NCBI GenBank assembly: GCA_002946415.1
Contig: NJPS01000043.1
Location: 558,001-622,000, forward strand
Length of the DNA stretch: 64,000 bases
Origin: Rutstroemia sp. NJR-2017a BVV2
Lineage: Eukaryota > Ascomycota > Leotiomycetes > Helotiales > Rutstroemiaceae
Direction: 5' to 3'
A program made the position numbers and the translations under genes. The notes beneath the pieces were generated by a model. That model was given only the letters and a program-made list of their open reading frames with translations, made no database searches and was not told the origin of the DNA. Position 1 is the stretch's first letter; each line of letters begins with the position of its first letter. Positions 12,088-22,709 of this stretch are shown here, one piece after another.

Positions 12088-14006
12088 CGTGGGAATGGGG
12101 AAGATTTATCGAGTTCCTGAAATAAGGAGACTCCAGAGGGGCCTCCATTATTATTTCCTTCAAAATTCCTGCAGGCACCACATTTTTCCAACTCGATCAT
12201 CATCGTGCTGTATGCATTGCCATCGTCCCTCTCTGTCGTCATAGACCGAGATACAACCGTGTTGAGAAATTTTCGGCGTTACTTTGAAGTCGAGATCCAT
12301 TTTTTGGTGGACTGACTTATCGAGCTTTCGCTGATATCGAATTTAAGTTTACTAGTGATTGATCCACAAAGAAGCCGGCACTAGTTACGCACCGGTATCT
12401 TGACGTTCCTTTCCGATTTTTTATCTCGAAACATCATAAATTTCTTGTTCACTCATCACGGTCTTCCACTCTAGCGACGACGAGGAAATCTTCGTGATGA
12501 AGTATCCGGCAATCAGTGAACTGATAGACTTCGGTATGCAACTTTCACCCATGCTAAGCCCTCTACTCAGTTCGTTACTGAGCCCTATGGACCCTGACGG
12601 ATACGCAAGGCTCCATAAAAAGAGCTGACTAGAATCTCGCTAGAAGGATCCGACGTACAGGGTCAGGGGCTTCGGAGAGTGTGGACCCCTTGCCTTGGCA
12701 CGCTTTCAAATTTTGATATGTGCTAAAGTTAACCATCTTGCGTGCCAATACATTCATTATCTATCCGTTGCCGTTACGCCGCTTTGCCGCCTCACCTCAT
12801 GCATAAGCCTCTATCGGACTTGAGATAAGTCAGACAGAGCCACTATATCGTCATAGTATGGACATGATTCACATGAGCGATGCTCTTCCGGCGCTTACAT
12901 GACCGCGAGACGACGTCGCTTGCCGGTCTGTTCGGGATTTGCTTGAAAATCTGCGTTCATCTTCGATTGTCGATTGCACCATACTAAGTTACAACACATT
13001 TGAAACCGGCCCTGTCGGTGAGTCGACCTAGAGGGATGCACCCTGCCAATCCTTTCTGAACTGTTGGTGAGGCTCTGCATCATGCATCTTCCGTCGTTTT
13101 TGTCTTTCACTGCAGGAAACTCGGCAAGTGGGTAGAATACTTGTGGACGTTGACCCACGCACCACTCACCAAATAGGGATGCCCAGAGTTCTTCTTGGTT
13201 GGTGTTATTTGATCGTTAAGTTGCTTGAAATGCCTTGCTTGTCAGATCTACCTGAAAACAGCCATCGCCTTACTGTACTCTGCTTCTTTATTGGTTGCCA
13301 ACCACCCTTTGCGATGGCGAATCGAACGATGGGCGTACAATCACCACCCACTTCAGTGCGGCTTTCGTTGCGGTTTGTGTCGGGTACATAATAAGCAATG
13401 GGTAAGTGGGTTACGATGCATGGTATAACACGAAAATGTATTGCCATTAAATATTATCAATCGTTAATCTAGCATTCATATTCCTCTCTTCCTTCTCACG
13501 ACACCTGTTCTGAAAACGAAGATCCAGATCCCGATCTCGACTCCGCTTGCAAATACCGAGTCTGCATCAATTGCGCCGGGAACTCGTGACCTGTTTTCTA
13601 GCCTATCGTACAGCAGTGCAGTACAGTACTCTGATGATCGAGAAGTGTGTGGTCGGTGCCGTGTAAGGAGGGTGGGCATCGGAGCGGCGGTCAACGTAAG
13701 TCGAGTGCGGAAATTTCCGCTAGAGCACCCCATCACAACACGCCGCTCCGCGTGTGTCGTTCTGTCTCGAATCGCCTCACATGTAGCCTGACTCTAATGG
13801 TGGATATGGGAACTCTGCATATCCATTGACCCCAAGTACACCGAACTCCAATGCAAAGACCCTTTTAGATGATTCATCAATCCGGTCATCTGATCCATAG
13901 CCACCCCCAACCACCCCTTACACCATCCCATCCCATCACCCCATACGTCCACCCCATCCACACCCTCCCTCTCACTCTACCCCTTCATCAATCCTCATCC
14001 ATCTCC
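12088..14006. other. Intergenic, no gene seen
   Basis: Promoter region of the 581-residue MFS carrier on the left and 3' region of the F-box-like gene on the right. Short inverted repeats occur near 12568-12585 (a six-base stem around TCGTT). No coding exon is supported; the 13.87-14.0 kb part is C/T- and A-rich low-complexity DNA. Confidence 0.45.
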
Positions 14007-15061
14007 TCATACATATACCCCTCTAGCCTCCTTCGAGTCCGTAACCCTAGGCTTGTAGTTTCTGAAATTATACCGCTGGTTCAGCTTTCTCACCCCTTGC
14101 AACCGCTTTTCCATCCGGTCGTGCGCTGCGTTGTTGAACCATTTCTTCCAGAGCTTGCGTCCGAAGGCGCCTCGCCCTCGATGGTGGGTCCAGTAGGTGC
14201 GGCGCTCGTAGTAGGAGCGCATGGAGGGGCGGCTGGAGGTTTTGTCGCCGTGTTGGCCTAAGGGGGGTGGGTTAGTAAAGGGGTGTTGTGGGAGGGTAAA
14301 GGGAGGTTGGGTGAGGAGAGGAGGAGAAGGTGGGTAAGGAGGTGGGGAGGTGGGGAATAGGTAGGTAGTTGGGTTGTTGATGTTCAACTTGATTTTGCGG
14401 GTGTTTTCGAATCGCTAGAGAGACCTTGCTCTTCAACATGCCAAATCAACTGCCAATCCCTCCCTCTCAATTACCCACTCATTCCAGAAAAACAAAAGCC
14501 CAAAACTCACACAAATACTTCTTCCCCCTCTTCCTAAACGTATACCGATTACAGCTCGCACAAAACTTCCACTCCCTCGGCACCCAGCTCCGCAGCTGCT
14601 TATGCAGCACCTGCGTACGCGCATCCGAAAAACACAAACAGTGGTCGGCCGACCACACCGTCGAGCAGTACTTTCTCCCTGTTGGCCAGAGCCCCTTTGC
14701 CGCTCGCCGCGCGTTGACCACATCGAGAGAGGATTGGTGGCACGCGTACCGCGAGGTGCATTTCCCGTGCGGGAGATCGGAGGATTGGCTGCAGATGGGG
14801 GATGGGAGCTCGGATGTGGAGAGCGAGACAGGACGGGAGGGGCGGGGAAGGAGGTTGTAGAGGTATTTGCTGGGAAGGGGGGTTAGCTTTTGGGGGATAG
14901 GAGGGAGGGAAGGGGGAGTACCATGTGAGTTGTAAGCAGACGCGGTCGACTGGGTTGCAGTGCTCGAGGATCATGGCGTGGATCTCGGAGGGGAAATTGT
15001 TGAAGAGGGGGTAGTAATCTTTAGGTGGCGCGGGCGCTGGCGCTCTTTTCTTTGCTGGCAT
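14007..15061 (-). CDS. F-box-like protein with Cys/His motif
   Basis: Three exons, 15061-14922, 14869-14511 and 14257-14007, close to exactly 250 codons (249 residues). After a short basic, proline/alanine-rich start the protein reads NNFPSEIHAMILEHCNPVDR followed by CLQLTCKYLYNLLP, the hallmark of a fungal F-box: Leu/Pro at the start, then an L-x3-C-K-x-L pattern. F-box proteins recruit substrates to SCF ubiquitin ligases. The middle has CSTVWSADHC and CASCNRYTFRKRGKKYL; joining exons 2 and 3 then creates a CQHGD, so a CxxC...CxH metal-binding cluster appears only in the spliced form, which supports the second intron (donor GTGAGT, acceptor CCCCTTAG). The C-terminus is rich in Arg, Tyr and Trp (YYERRTYWTHHRGRG). 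Its promoter region faces that of the gene at 16781. Confidence 0.68.
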
Positions 15062-16780
15062 TTTCGCGGTTCGTTGTTCTCGTCGTCGTCGTCGTTGACA
15101 CAGATGGCACGTGCACTGAATCAATTGCTTCAGAATATCTTCCAATTGGAACCAAAATTTCGTAAACAGAATCTTCAATTTAATTGACTTTGATACAAAA
15201 GTTCAAAGAATACATAAAGTTTGCGACACAGCCTTTATATCTATCCTTTCCCCCTCTTCGCAATTTCGTGTTTCGCCGAAAGCTTCAGGCTCACCTCATC
15301 GCATCATGCCAAATACGAACAATTCATCGCCAGTCGCTAGGCGGCAGCCACCCTTGTCAGGTTGTTAGGTTGGAATTGGAGCACGTGAGTGGGCTGCACG
15401 TGTCGGGATGGGCTTGGCGGTTAGGCAGGGTAGGCAGAAGCTCCGCTTTTTCTGGAATTGCGAACATTTGATGCGGGAGAGTAGGGAGTGGAGAAAATTA
15501 CGGACAGAGGGGTTTACGTTAGGTTTAATGGATGTTGACGTTAACTCATGTTGAGTTCGGATTCAAAGAGATGAGATCGGATCCTCACGAGTCGCGATCG
15601 ATCCTACAACAGCTTCGCCACGATAACATCAGGAGGTTGTATTATCATCCTGATAAGATTAGATTCAGGGGTGATACACGCGAGAGCTGTTGTCTTTGGC
15701 GTGCGGATTGTTAATCGGTTTCCCGAAAAAAGTCTTCGAGAATGAGTTGCCGTTTCGGATTGGGAATTTGTGTGGTTTGGAGTTAGGAGTTACCCGGACT
15801 TTTTGTGTTGGGGCCCTGCCCGCGAGTATGAAATAGGGGTTCGCTCGGGAGGGAGTAGAGTACCTTCGCCTCTCCTGCGCAAGCTTATATGGAAATATAC
15901 GTTCCGGAGTAATTCATATGAGTATATTATTGCTTTATTTTAATTTATTACTCTATTTCTCTCTCTCGGTTGCGATGCTGCGGTTTAGGAAACGCTCACG
16001 TGACTTTGAGATATATCACGTGGATACATACCAGTGGATAGAGTCCCAAGGTCGTTTCTAGATCAGCTGCTCTGTAGTGGTTCTATATTTCGTTAAGAGC
16101 TCCCAATTGTTTACGCACTAAGTATAGTCAAGCTCTGTCATGTAGTTATTCTGTTCTTCCAGGTATGATAATGAGCCAGTCCGGGAGTTCAACGACAGAC
16201 GACTGCTGGCTGTCGGAGAACTCAAAATAGCGGCTTCCCAGACGCTGAATCGGTTTCTGTAGAACTTACGATGGAACCTATGAACGAAAGGCGGTGTGGA
16301 CTGAATTATTTAACTGTAGCTCAGAGTCACATATGAGTTTGCGGATTCTCCTCGTAACGTTGGCGGCAATTCTCAGAATATATCTTCACGGCCGTATGGA
16401 GCCATTCGATGATTAGAAAACCTACTGTCACAGGCAGTTGCTTGCTTTAGAACATATTGATTGCTCTGTATTCCGTACAGAAGGTATGTATCGCTGGTGG
16501 ATAGAAAATGCATCCTATATATTAGTGGTCGTCTTTCTACGCTAATAACATTCACTGCTCTCGACTCGCAAGATCGAAACTTCGCCGTTCATCCAGTAGC
16601 TCAAAATTTTATTCACTGTACGACTTGCCCTGGTTTCTTTCTTTCTGGTCTCCCGTGAAGAAGTTTTCCAACTTTCGCATTTCCAGCGGATGTTCAAACT
16701 GCTGTCAGCCAAAACTATGCCCAAGTTCTCCAAGGAGCATTTCATATCTGCGATCAATCACTGTATTGTATATCTTCACA
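15062..16780. promoter_or_regulatory. Divergent intergenic region with five CACGTG hexamers
   Basis: About 1.7 kb between the starts of two genes transcribed away from each other. CACGTG E-box cores lie at 15108-15113, 15382-15387, 15397-15402, 15997-16002 and 16017-16022; the last two pairs are spaced 15 and 20 bases apart. Such sites bind bHLH factors in fungi. No coding exon is recognised. The binding role is inference. Confidence 0.4.
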
Positions 16781-18553
16781 ATGGCCGTCGACACGCCTCA
16801 ACACGAGGCCACGATTGCTTCAATCGTCTCTCTCCCTCCACAGCACTGGGTTCAATCTGTAGAAAACGCCCTCAAATCAGTTCGCGACGAGGACCGGGAT
16901 CAGTTCTCTCAGGATCTACAGCTCGCCATGGATCTCGCAGTGGAAAAACAAGCACGAATAGCTGGAGTTCTAAAACGCGGTCTCATTCTCGATCCAACTG
17001 AAAACCCGAAAGCTTTCAGTCTGATGCACAATCGCGTTCTTGCTCGGCTCTTTATCAAACACGTCAGTGCTTCCGCGTGTTTATTTTTCTGGCTGTGGTG
17101 AATAGCTGACGATTGTTGTTCAAAAAGCCGACTCTATGCGACAAATTGTGCGCGAAAGCAGGGAATTCCGCGTCTGGTTTTGGATGTAGGGCGGATGTTG
17201 CATTGTTTAGAGATATTGAGAAGCACAAGGAGCGCATTGAAGAGGACGTCGAGCATGCGTGTCGACTTGATGAGGCGGGGACTGGGGATATTGGACCTTG
17301 GCGTACAAAAATTGGGACTGCAACAGTTCGATATAATACGACGCAAATAAACAAGGATACTGATACTGCAGCATCAGGAAGTCAGGATAGGATTGTTAGA
17401 CGAAGCAGCAGAAACCTTTCCTCGGGTATTTTAAAGCTTTCAGGGAAAGTCACACAGCCCAACCCGATCCCGAACAGCATTACCTCACCTCATGCATCCG
17501 GTCCTGACATACCGTACGAATCACAGGAGCCTGCTATCAGTACACACATGTTTAGAGGAAAACCCAACGCCGTTACAACCTTCTGTGATAATCCTGAAGA
17601 ACCAAATCTCTCAACGCATACGCTGAACCAGAAGATGGACAACCTTTCTGGTGGAAGACACCGCACTCGAAGCGCATTCACAAAAGTACCTACCACGGGT
17701 GAAGAGTTTCGGGAAAAGCAGGTTAGATTTGAAGGTGGTGAGTTCTTTGTTAAAATTGTTGATAGCAATACGATTGTTGTTAACGCAGATGGCCTTGCAG
17801 TTGATGAAAGTACAAACAAAAGGAAGATGAAGGGTAGCTTTGGTACTTGTGAGGGTCCTGAGAGTGCTAATGAGAGTGAGTGTTTGATAAAAGTTAACGA
17901 GGACGGTACGTAAAGTTGACATGAATGACCTCCCAGGGCAAATTTCAGACTTGACAAACGCTCTGGGCTCTGTTCCTATACACGGTCATGCCGCTGCGGA
18001 AGGAGTTGCATCCCACGTCCCCGATGGTGATTTGCTTATTCTTGATGCAGATAAATCCATAGGCACAAGAAGCTCTCCAAAAGGCGCCGTTGACAACAAT
18101 GCCGAGGATCAAGCCGACCCATGCGGTGAAGAAACAGAGCATTTCTCCCTTCGTGAGACCATCGAAGCAATGGAATACATCGCCGAACACCCCTGGGTCT
18201 GCGATCATGCTCTGGTACACCATTTCTGGGATGAGTACAAAGTGTTCCAGGAATACAAAGAAGAGGCGAGGGCAGTTGGGGAAGAGGAGAAACAGGAGCT
18301 AGGAGAAAAGAAGAGAGGGGAGGAGGAAAAGAATGAACTAGGAGAAAAGGAGAGGGGGAAGAAGGATAGAACGAAGGATGTGAAGAGAGAAAGAGGCCCT
18401 AGAGGGCGGTTTATCGCGGCTGGGAAGAAGATAGCAGAAGCTAAGAAGGCCGGAAATGGGAGCCGATCTAGAAAATCGGATGAATGGACAGCACCAAGAA
18501 CAAGGGGTGGGGTGAAAAAGTCAAGAACGCAGAAGTGGAAGCAGAAGAACTAA
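16781..18553 (+). CDS. Unrecognised conserved-looking protein with basic C-terminus
   Basis: I do not recognise a family. Three exons 16781-17062, 17128-17875 and 17937-18553 sum to 549 codons (548 residues). The first ~95 residues are predicted helical and contain repeated charged heptads (WVQSVENALKSVRDEDRDQF). Residues about 95-345 are hydrophilic and poorly ordered. A conserved-looking short helix RETIEAMEYIAEHPWVCDHA with a following WDEY is the best-structured part near residue 430. The tail is a lysine/glutamate-rich coiled coil with a tandem repeat of GEK/EEK units, then an Arg/Lys-rich segment with several nuclear-localisation-like clusters (KKDRTKDVKRERGPRGRF). A nuclear, nucleic-acid or chromatin-linked role is a guess. 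The second intron is placed at GTGAGT (17876) and not at the nearer GTACGT (17913) because the latter would leave an implausible 24-base intron. Confidence 0.7.
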
Positions 18554-19357
18554 ACAGGGAGAGGTCTCTGATCACTGGTTAATGGTTGTGAGTTCGAATA
18601 TGCTTGTTGGGTCGGATGGTGGCGGATCAAGGATTGTTTGGCTCTCTGTTACTTATTGAGCGCTCGCGTGTACCTTTTCCCTCTAGACCATCTCTTCTCT
18701 CTGGGTGTTTGGGTAGAAGATTAATGGAATATATAGAGATAGATCAACGAGTCTTCGCTTAGGAATGTGGTACTATTTCCTCTTACTTCTGGCAATGAAT
18801 CGCGAGCTTGATCACCTCCTGTTGATCAACATTTTCATTCGTCAATTCCTACAGATGCAGCAGGAGCCGGTAGTGAGAGCCCTCAGTTACCTGGTGCTGC
18901 ATGAACCTCCTTTGATTCAGCAGATATTGCAGGGCCGAAGATTGTAACGAGTGTCGACCTGCGAATCGTCTAGTTTTGAGCAGGCAGCACGATGTCATCC
19001 TCGTCTAGGTAAAGTACAGAATAGACAGAATTCCAAGAAATTCTCATTTGCAGAAGTACGAGAGCGCTGGCTTGAGCAGACGAGGTGGTGCTGCATTGTA
19101 ATAAGGTTTGAAAATACTTCTATCCCATCCCACCCCACTACACTCACTGCAGTAGGTGGGTGGAACCCGACAACCCTGCGACCTCGCCGATGCATGAGAG
19201 AGGCGGGGTGAAGAGGGGCGATAAACAAGTCGAGAATCGAATTTTTAATATTAGTTCAAATAAAACTGAGTAAGAAATTACTTCATTCTAGATAGATTAA
19301 CTTTAATATCCGAATAAACTGATGTATCATACTTTTAACAACTGGTTTCAGTTTGTA
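18554..19357. other. Intergenic, no gene seen
   Basis: 3' flank of the basic protein gene, becoming AT-rich from about 19230. No exon, tRNA or repeat recognised. Confidence 0.45.
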
Positions 19358-19634
19358 TATTCAGTTGATTACCCCACCAAGTACAGTACGTCCTACGCGA
19401 GGTCGGAGTGTTTCCTATCTCTTCGTTTGTTACGGAATATTACCTCACTTGGGAATTTCTTCAAATTGTCACACTGTGGGATTCACTCATCTACGGACTA
19501 CAGCACTACTGTCACTTCTTTGGAGCATAAATAGTCCTCTTTCTAAGAACAAACAGATACTTAAGAACTCACAAGTCATTTAACTGAGACTTCACCACTC
19601 ACACAATCCACACCTACTCGTCACAACCATCAAC
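19358..19634 (+). repeat. Upstream half of a decayed duplication (copy A)
   Basis: This block upstream of the ThuA-like gene aligns by eye with 21154-21418. Shared anchors are TTTCCTA(T/A)CTCTTCG, a stretch with CTCTTTCT(A/G)AGAA(C/T)AAACAGAT, then GAAGAACTC-like and TCACAACCATCA-like elements in the same order and at nearly the same spacing. The two copies are clearly related but diverged. Confidence 0.65.
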
Positions 19635-19802
19635 TGTGGGTTTCCGACTGCATCGTGACTAGCACAGGCAGAGCTCTGAAAAGGTTTCTGCATTCAATCC
19701 CGTCACCGTCCTTCTAGTGTCAAATACTGACTGTTCCTGGTTCCAGACTCATCCTTACTACTTTCCCCAATCATTATCGTGCAGTGATTCAATCGCGCTA
19801 CG

Positions 19803-20459
19803 ATGGCCTCTGTCGATCGACCCGAGATCCTTCTTCTCAGTCTTGTTTGTCAACCCTTCTTCGATGAATCTTACTCAGCTTTGATCGACAAGCTCCACGA
19901 ATCCGCCAAACTAAAACGCGTCAAGGCGGCAGATGCCGCGATCCGGTATCTCGAGGGAAACAATCCGCGAGTGGTTCTAGTTACAGATGAGGGGTTGACT
20001 GAGCCGGAGAATAAAGCAGTGCTGGAGAAGCTGGTCTCATATGTTCGGAATGGTGGTTTGGCAATAGTCGGTTTGCATTTCCCCAACTTCACCACGATGG
20101 ATGCATTCGACGACTTTTTTGGCGCGTTTGATCTTCCTTGGAAGCGCGGTGATTACCATCGAACCGACTTCGAATTTCATCCTTCCTGCGTCCTTCCTGC
20201 TGGGGCAACGTCAAGCTCGTTCCCTGCTCCGTACAGCATGAAGGTGCTGCACGTCAGAAACGCTCGGCCTCATGAAAAGATCTTCATCCCGGTTCACGAC
20301 GCCCAGACTCAATCGCTAGTCTTTACTCCGGCATCTGTGGATCAGGCACAGGCTGCGGTAGTTGGAGCTACTGTGGGGAATGGATACTTGGCTTATATTG
20401 GAGATGTTAATTCGCAAGATGGATCAGATAGGGTCATGGCTTCCCTGTGCGGCCTATGA
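19803..20459 (+). CDS. ThuA / class I amidotransferase-like protein
   Basis: An intronless 218-residue protein. The order of elements is that of the flavodoxin-like amidotransferase/ThuA fold: a first strand EILLLSLVCQPFF, a strand with PRVVLVTDEGLTE (residues about 53-66), a conserved turn LVSYVRNGGLAIVGLHFPNF where the nucleophile elbow would sit, and a final strand GNGYLAYIGDVN near residue 200. At the elbow there is Gly-Leu-His in place of the Gly-x-Cys of true glutamine amidotransferases, so glutaminase activity is not expected. Many small fungal proteins of this type are uncharacterised, so no reaction is proposed. The start follows a CG-flanked ATG right after a pyrimidine-rich leader. 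A truncated second copy lies 2.2 kb downstream. Confidence 0.7.
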   Translation: MASVDRPEILLLSLVCQPFFDESYSALIDKLHESAKLKRVKAADAAIRYLEGNNPRVVLVTDEGLTEPENKAVLEKLVSYVRNGGLAIVGLHFPNFTTMDAFDDFFGAFDLPWKRGDYHRTDFEFHPSCVLPAGATSSSFPAPYSMKVLHVRNARPHEKIFIPVHDAQTQSLVFTPASVDQAQAAVVGATVGNGYLAYIGDVNSQDGSDRVMASLCGL

Positions 20460-20601
20460 GATATAACTCTTTCTATGCTATCCTTCTCAGTACTAAAAGC
20501 TACTAAGCCCTTTTCGGCCGGTTCCTTCCTATCTCAGGCATATGAACGAGCTTTCGAGTTTACCACAGGTGTTGGGGTTGGTTGGTAGGGAATTGTACTT
20601 A

Positions 20602-20793
20602 GTTACAGGCCAAATAAATCCAAACATTGGGTCCAAGAACAATCTCGCACCTTGCTTAATACAGTAACATTATAAGCAAACATATAGCTTTTATACTCTA
20701 AATCGGTCTTTTTTTCTGGTATCTTCTACCCAAATAGTATTAAATGATATAAATGATATAGGACCCAGTGTGTGGATCTATTTGGCCTGTAAC
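20602..20793. mobile_element. MITE, Tc1/mariner-like (TA target duplication)
   Basis: A 192-bp non-coding element with 33-base terminal inverted repeats (20602-20634 and 20761-20793), matching at 30 of 33 positions when one is reverse-complemented. The ends read GTTACAGGCC...GGCCTGTAAC and are flanked on both sides by TA (20600-20601 and 20794-20795), the hallmark of Tc1/mariner-type insertion. The interior is AT-rich with no coding capacity, so it would need a transposase from elsewhere. It lies just downstream of the intact ThuA-like gene. Confidence 0.82.
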
Positions 20794-20959
20794 TAAAGTA
20801 TATAGTATATCCTCATTATTTCGCTTAAGAGAATTAAGAAGTAAGAAAGAGAATAAGAACACTTCCGCCCATCACCCCTCTATTCCTCTCCCCATCAACG
20901 CTTTTCAGAATAGTCAAAAATTGCTATACTCTACTTACCCTTTTCTCGGATACTAACAA

Positions 20960-21075
20960 GCCCTAAGCAGTATTCTTAATATTAACACTAGCTCTCGTTC
21001 CCAGCTCCTGCTTCCAGCTCCCAGCTCCCGTACGCAAGCAGCTCCCGTACACCTAGCTCTAAGAGCGTCGACGTA
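20960..21075. repeat. Short GCTCCC-type repeat tract
   Basis: The words AGCTCC and CAGCTCC(C/T)G recur at least six times between about 20990 and 21060, an irregular simple-sequence tract in otherwise AT-rich DNA. Confidence 0.4.
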
Positions 21076-21153
21076 AACAAGCCTTTAAAAAGGCTATATC
21101 ACCATGCTTACATAAGCTTCTCCCCAAGTCTCTGACACTAAATACTCCCTTGT

Positions 21154-21418
21154 TTAGTCAGATAATTACCCTATGTAGTACCAGGTAAGGTTGGCGCATT
21201 TCCTAACTCTTCGTTTTCGATTTGTTATATTGTTAGATACACTTATTTACAGTAGTAATTTCATTTCCTTTACTGGGCTCACTATCGAGTATAATTAGTT
21301 CTCTTTCTGAGAATAAACAGATCCTGAAGAACTCTCAGGTCATGTGTACTTCGCGTTTTAGAATCTGATATCATTCACACCGCTCATACCATGCACATCT
21401 TTTTGTCACAACAATCAG
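21154..21418 (+). repeat. Upstream half of a decayed duplication (copy B)
   Basis: Aligns with 19358-19634, the promoter block of the ThuA-like gene, with the same anchors in the same order. No ThuA-like coding sequence follows directly; similarity resumes only at 22599 with the end of the gene. Confidence 0.62.
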
Positions 21419-21635
21419 CAGGAGTTAGCGTTTCGGACAACATCATTAAGTGGTTAGAGGTCATATGCAGTTCGTTGTTTTCAACTTGTTGATGAATGAG
21501 TTCTACCCCTATCTATCTCAGTTATCCTCCAAATGACCTTCCTGCCACCTGTGTAGTTCCTGGCCGCAGCACCTGCCCAAAAAGACTCATTTGACTAAAA
21601 CCGTCATAGTGTAACCTTGACCCCGTTAAATCCCG

Positions 21636-22211
21636 TCAGATGAAAACATTGTGATTATCCTTCGCCCAATTCAAGAAAGACTGGACACTCTCAACGCAGC
21701 CAGCCTTGTCCGGGTCGTTCTTTAGATCATGGTCGGGAGAGGCGGGGCCCTCGGCAGGCCGGCTGACGCCCAAACCCGGTTTGGATAAATGTAGGAGCGT
21801 TTCTTTCTTTTCAAGGTAGTAATAAAGCCGGAACACGGTACCTCTAGCCACGATCCCCCAGACTCTTCTATTCTTGCTGATTTTAGGCGAGGTCTGCACA
21901 AAGTTCAAAAGCTGTCCTGACGCTGTTTCTAGGTTGTCCCCTTTGCTGCTCTTGCCCTCAAAAACAAGGTAAGCGTCCTCTTCCCCAGTGTTGAAGTTTG
22001 TAATCCTACGAACTAGGATGTCGTTGCGCTTGTTGCTCCCTTCACCCTTTCCCTCTGGTTGAAGGACGAAGCCTTCGGAGCTGGGGAAGGCTTTGGCGAT
22101 CAGGCTGAGCCAGATGCCATTAACAGATGCTTCATCTTCCCAGTATTCCGTGCATTGAGCGAGGGCCCGAATATTGTTAGGGCTTAGAGATATGTCTCCG
22201 GCATTTTGCAT
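21636..22211 (-). CDS. PD-(D/E)XK nuclease-like fold protein
   Basis: A single-exon ORF of 191 residues. The central part has NDILVRRITNF followed by EDAYLVFEGKSSKG: an Asp after a strand, then E-G-K on the next strand, matching the (P)D...(D/E)XK metal-binding core of restriction-endonuclease-like folds. A conserved Gln in the following helix (ASGQLLNFV) also fits the family. The preceding segment TEYWEDEASVNGIWLSLIAKAF is a plausible N-terminal helix pair. Length suits a single small domain. Fungal genomes carry many such uncharacterised proteins, often in variable regions; nuclease activity is inference. It lies on the opposite strand between the two remains of the duplicated ThuA-like gene, so it may have arrived with the insertion that destroyed that copy. 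Confidence 0.6.
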   Translation of the reverse strand: MQNAGDISLSPNNIRALAQCTEYWEDEASVNGIWLSLIAKAFPSSEGFVLQPEGKGEGSNKRNDILVRRITNFNTGEEDAYLVFEGKSSKGDNLETASGQLLNFVQTSPKISKNRRVWGIVARGTVFRLYYYLEKKETLLHLSKPGLGVSRPAEGPASPDHDLKNDPDKAGCVESVQSFLNWAKDNHNVFI

Positions 22212-22598
22212 GTTTGCAAGTATATAGCTTTATCGAACCGCCTCGAGGTAGGTTAAGATATGGATGAAGTTGATGGAATTCGATTCTGTATCGATGCTAT
22301 GTCTCTCCAGAAAAGCAGAAGTAGGAGCTGGTTAAATACCTACTGACTGCCAGTGACCACTGGATGGCTCAGCTGAACAAGCTTCATGGTTTGGTGGGGA
22401 AAAGAAGAATGATTAACTACTTTGAGATATGGACGCTCTCTAGCATATAACATATGAGCTGAAATTTCAGAGCAGCTTCAACCTCTGCGAACAAGGAACT
22501 AGTGTATCAAACGGTCTAACCAGAGTGCAGGTAGCGCTTGCTTGTAGCAGGCCAAGATAGCGGTTTTCGCTGCGCAATACACGCGAGTTCTCGTCAGT

Positions 22599-22709
22599 GA
22601 GGTAGCTGGAGCAATTATGCGGAATGGACACTTGCTCATATTGGAGATGTGAATTCAGGGGATGAATCGGATAGGGTCATGGTATCCTTGTGCGGCCTAT
22701 GAAATATTT
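22599..22709 (+). pseudogene. 3' remnant of a second ThuA-like gene
   Basis: This stretch matches the last ~110 bases of the intact gene (20357-20467), including GATAGGGTCATGG and the terminal TTGTGCGGCCTATGA-like end. One base is missing in the segment equivalent to the GYLAYIGD codons, breaking the frame, and there is no upstream coding sequence. It is a relic. Confidence 0.8.

Noticed and set aside
14426..15187. Plus-strand open frames of 75-144 codons
   Set aside because: They are the antisense of the F-box-like gene, which has the recognisable motifs.
17914..17936. Alternative second intron using GTACGT in the unknown basic protein gene
   Set aside because: It would be about 25 bases, too short for fungal splicing; GTGAGT 38 bases upstream gives a normal 61-base intron in the same phase.
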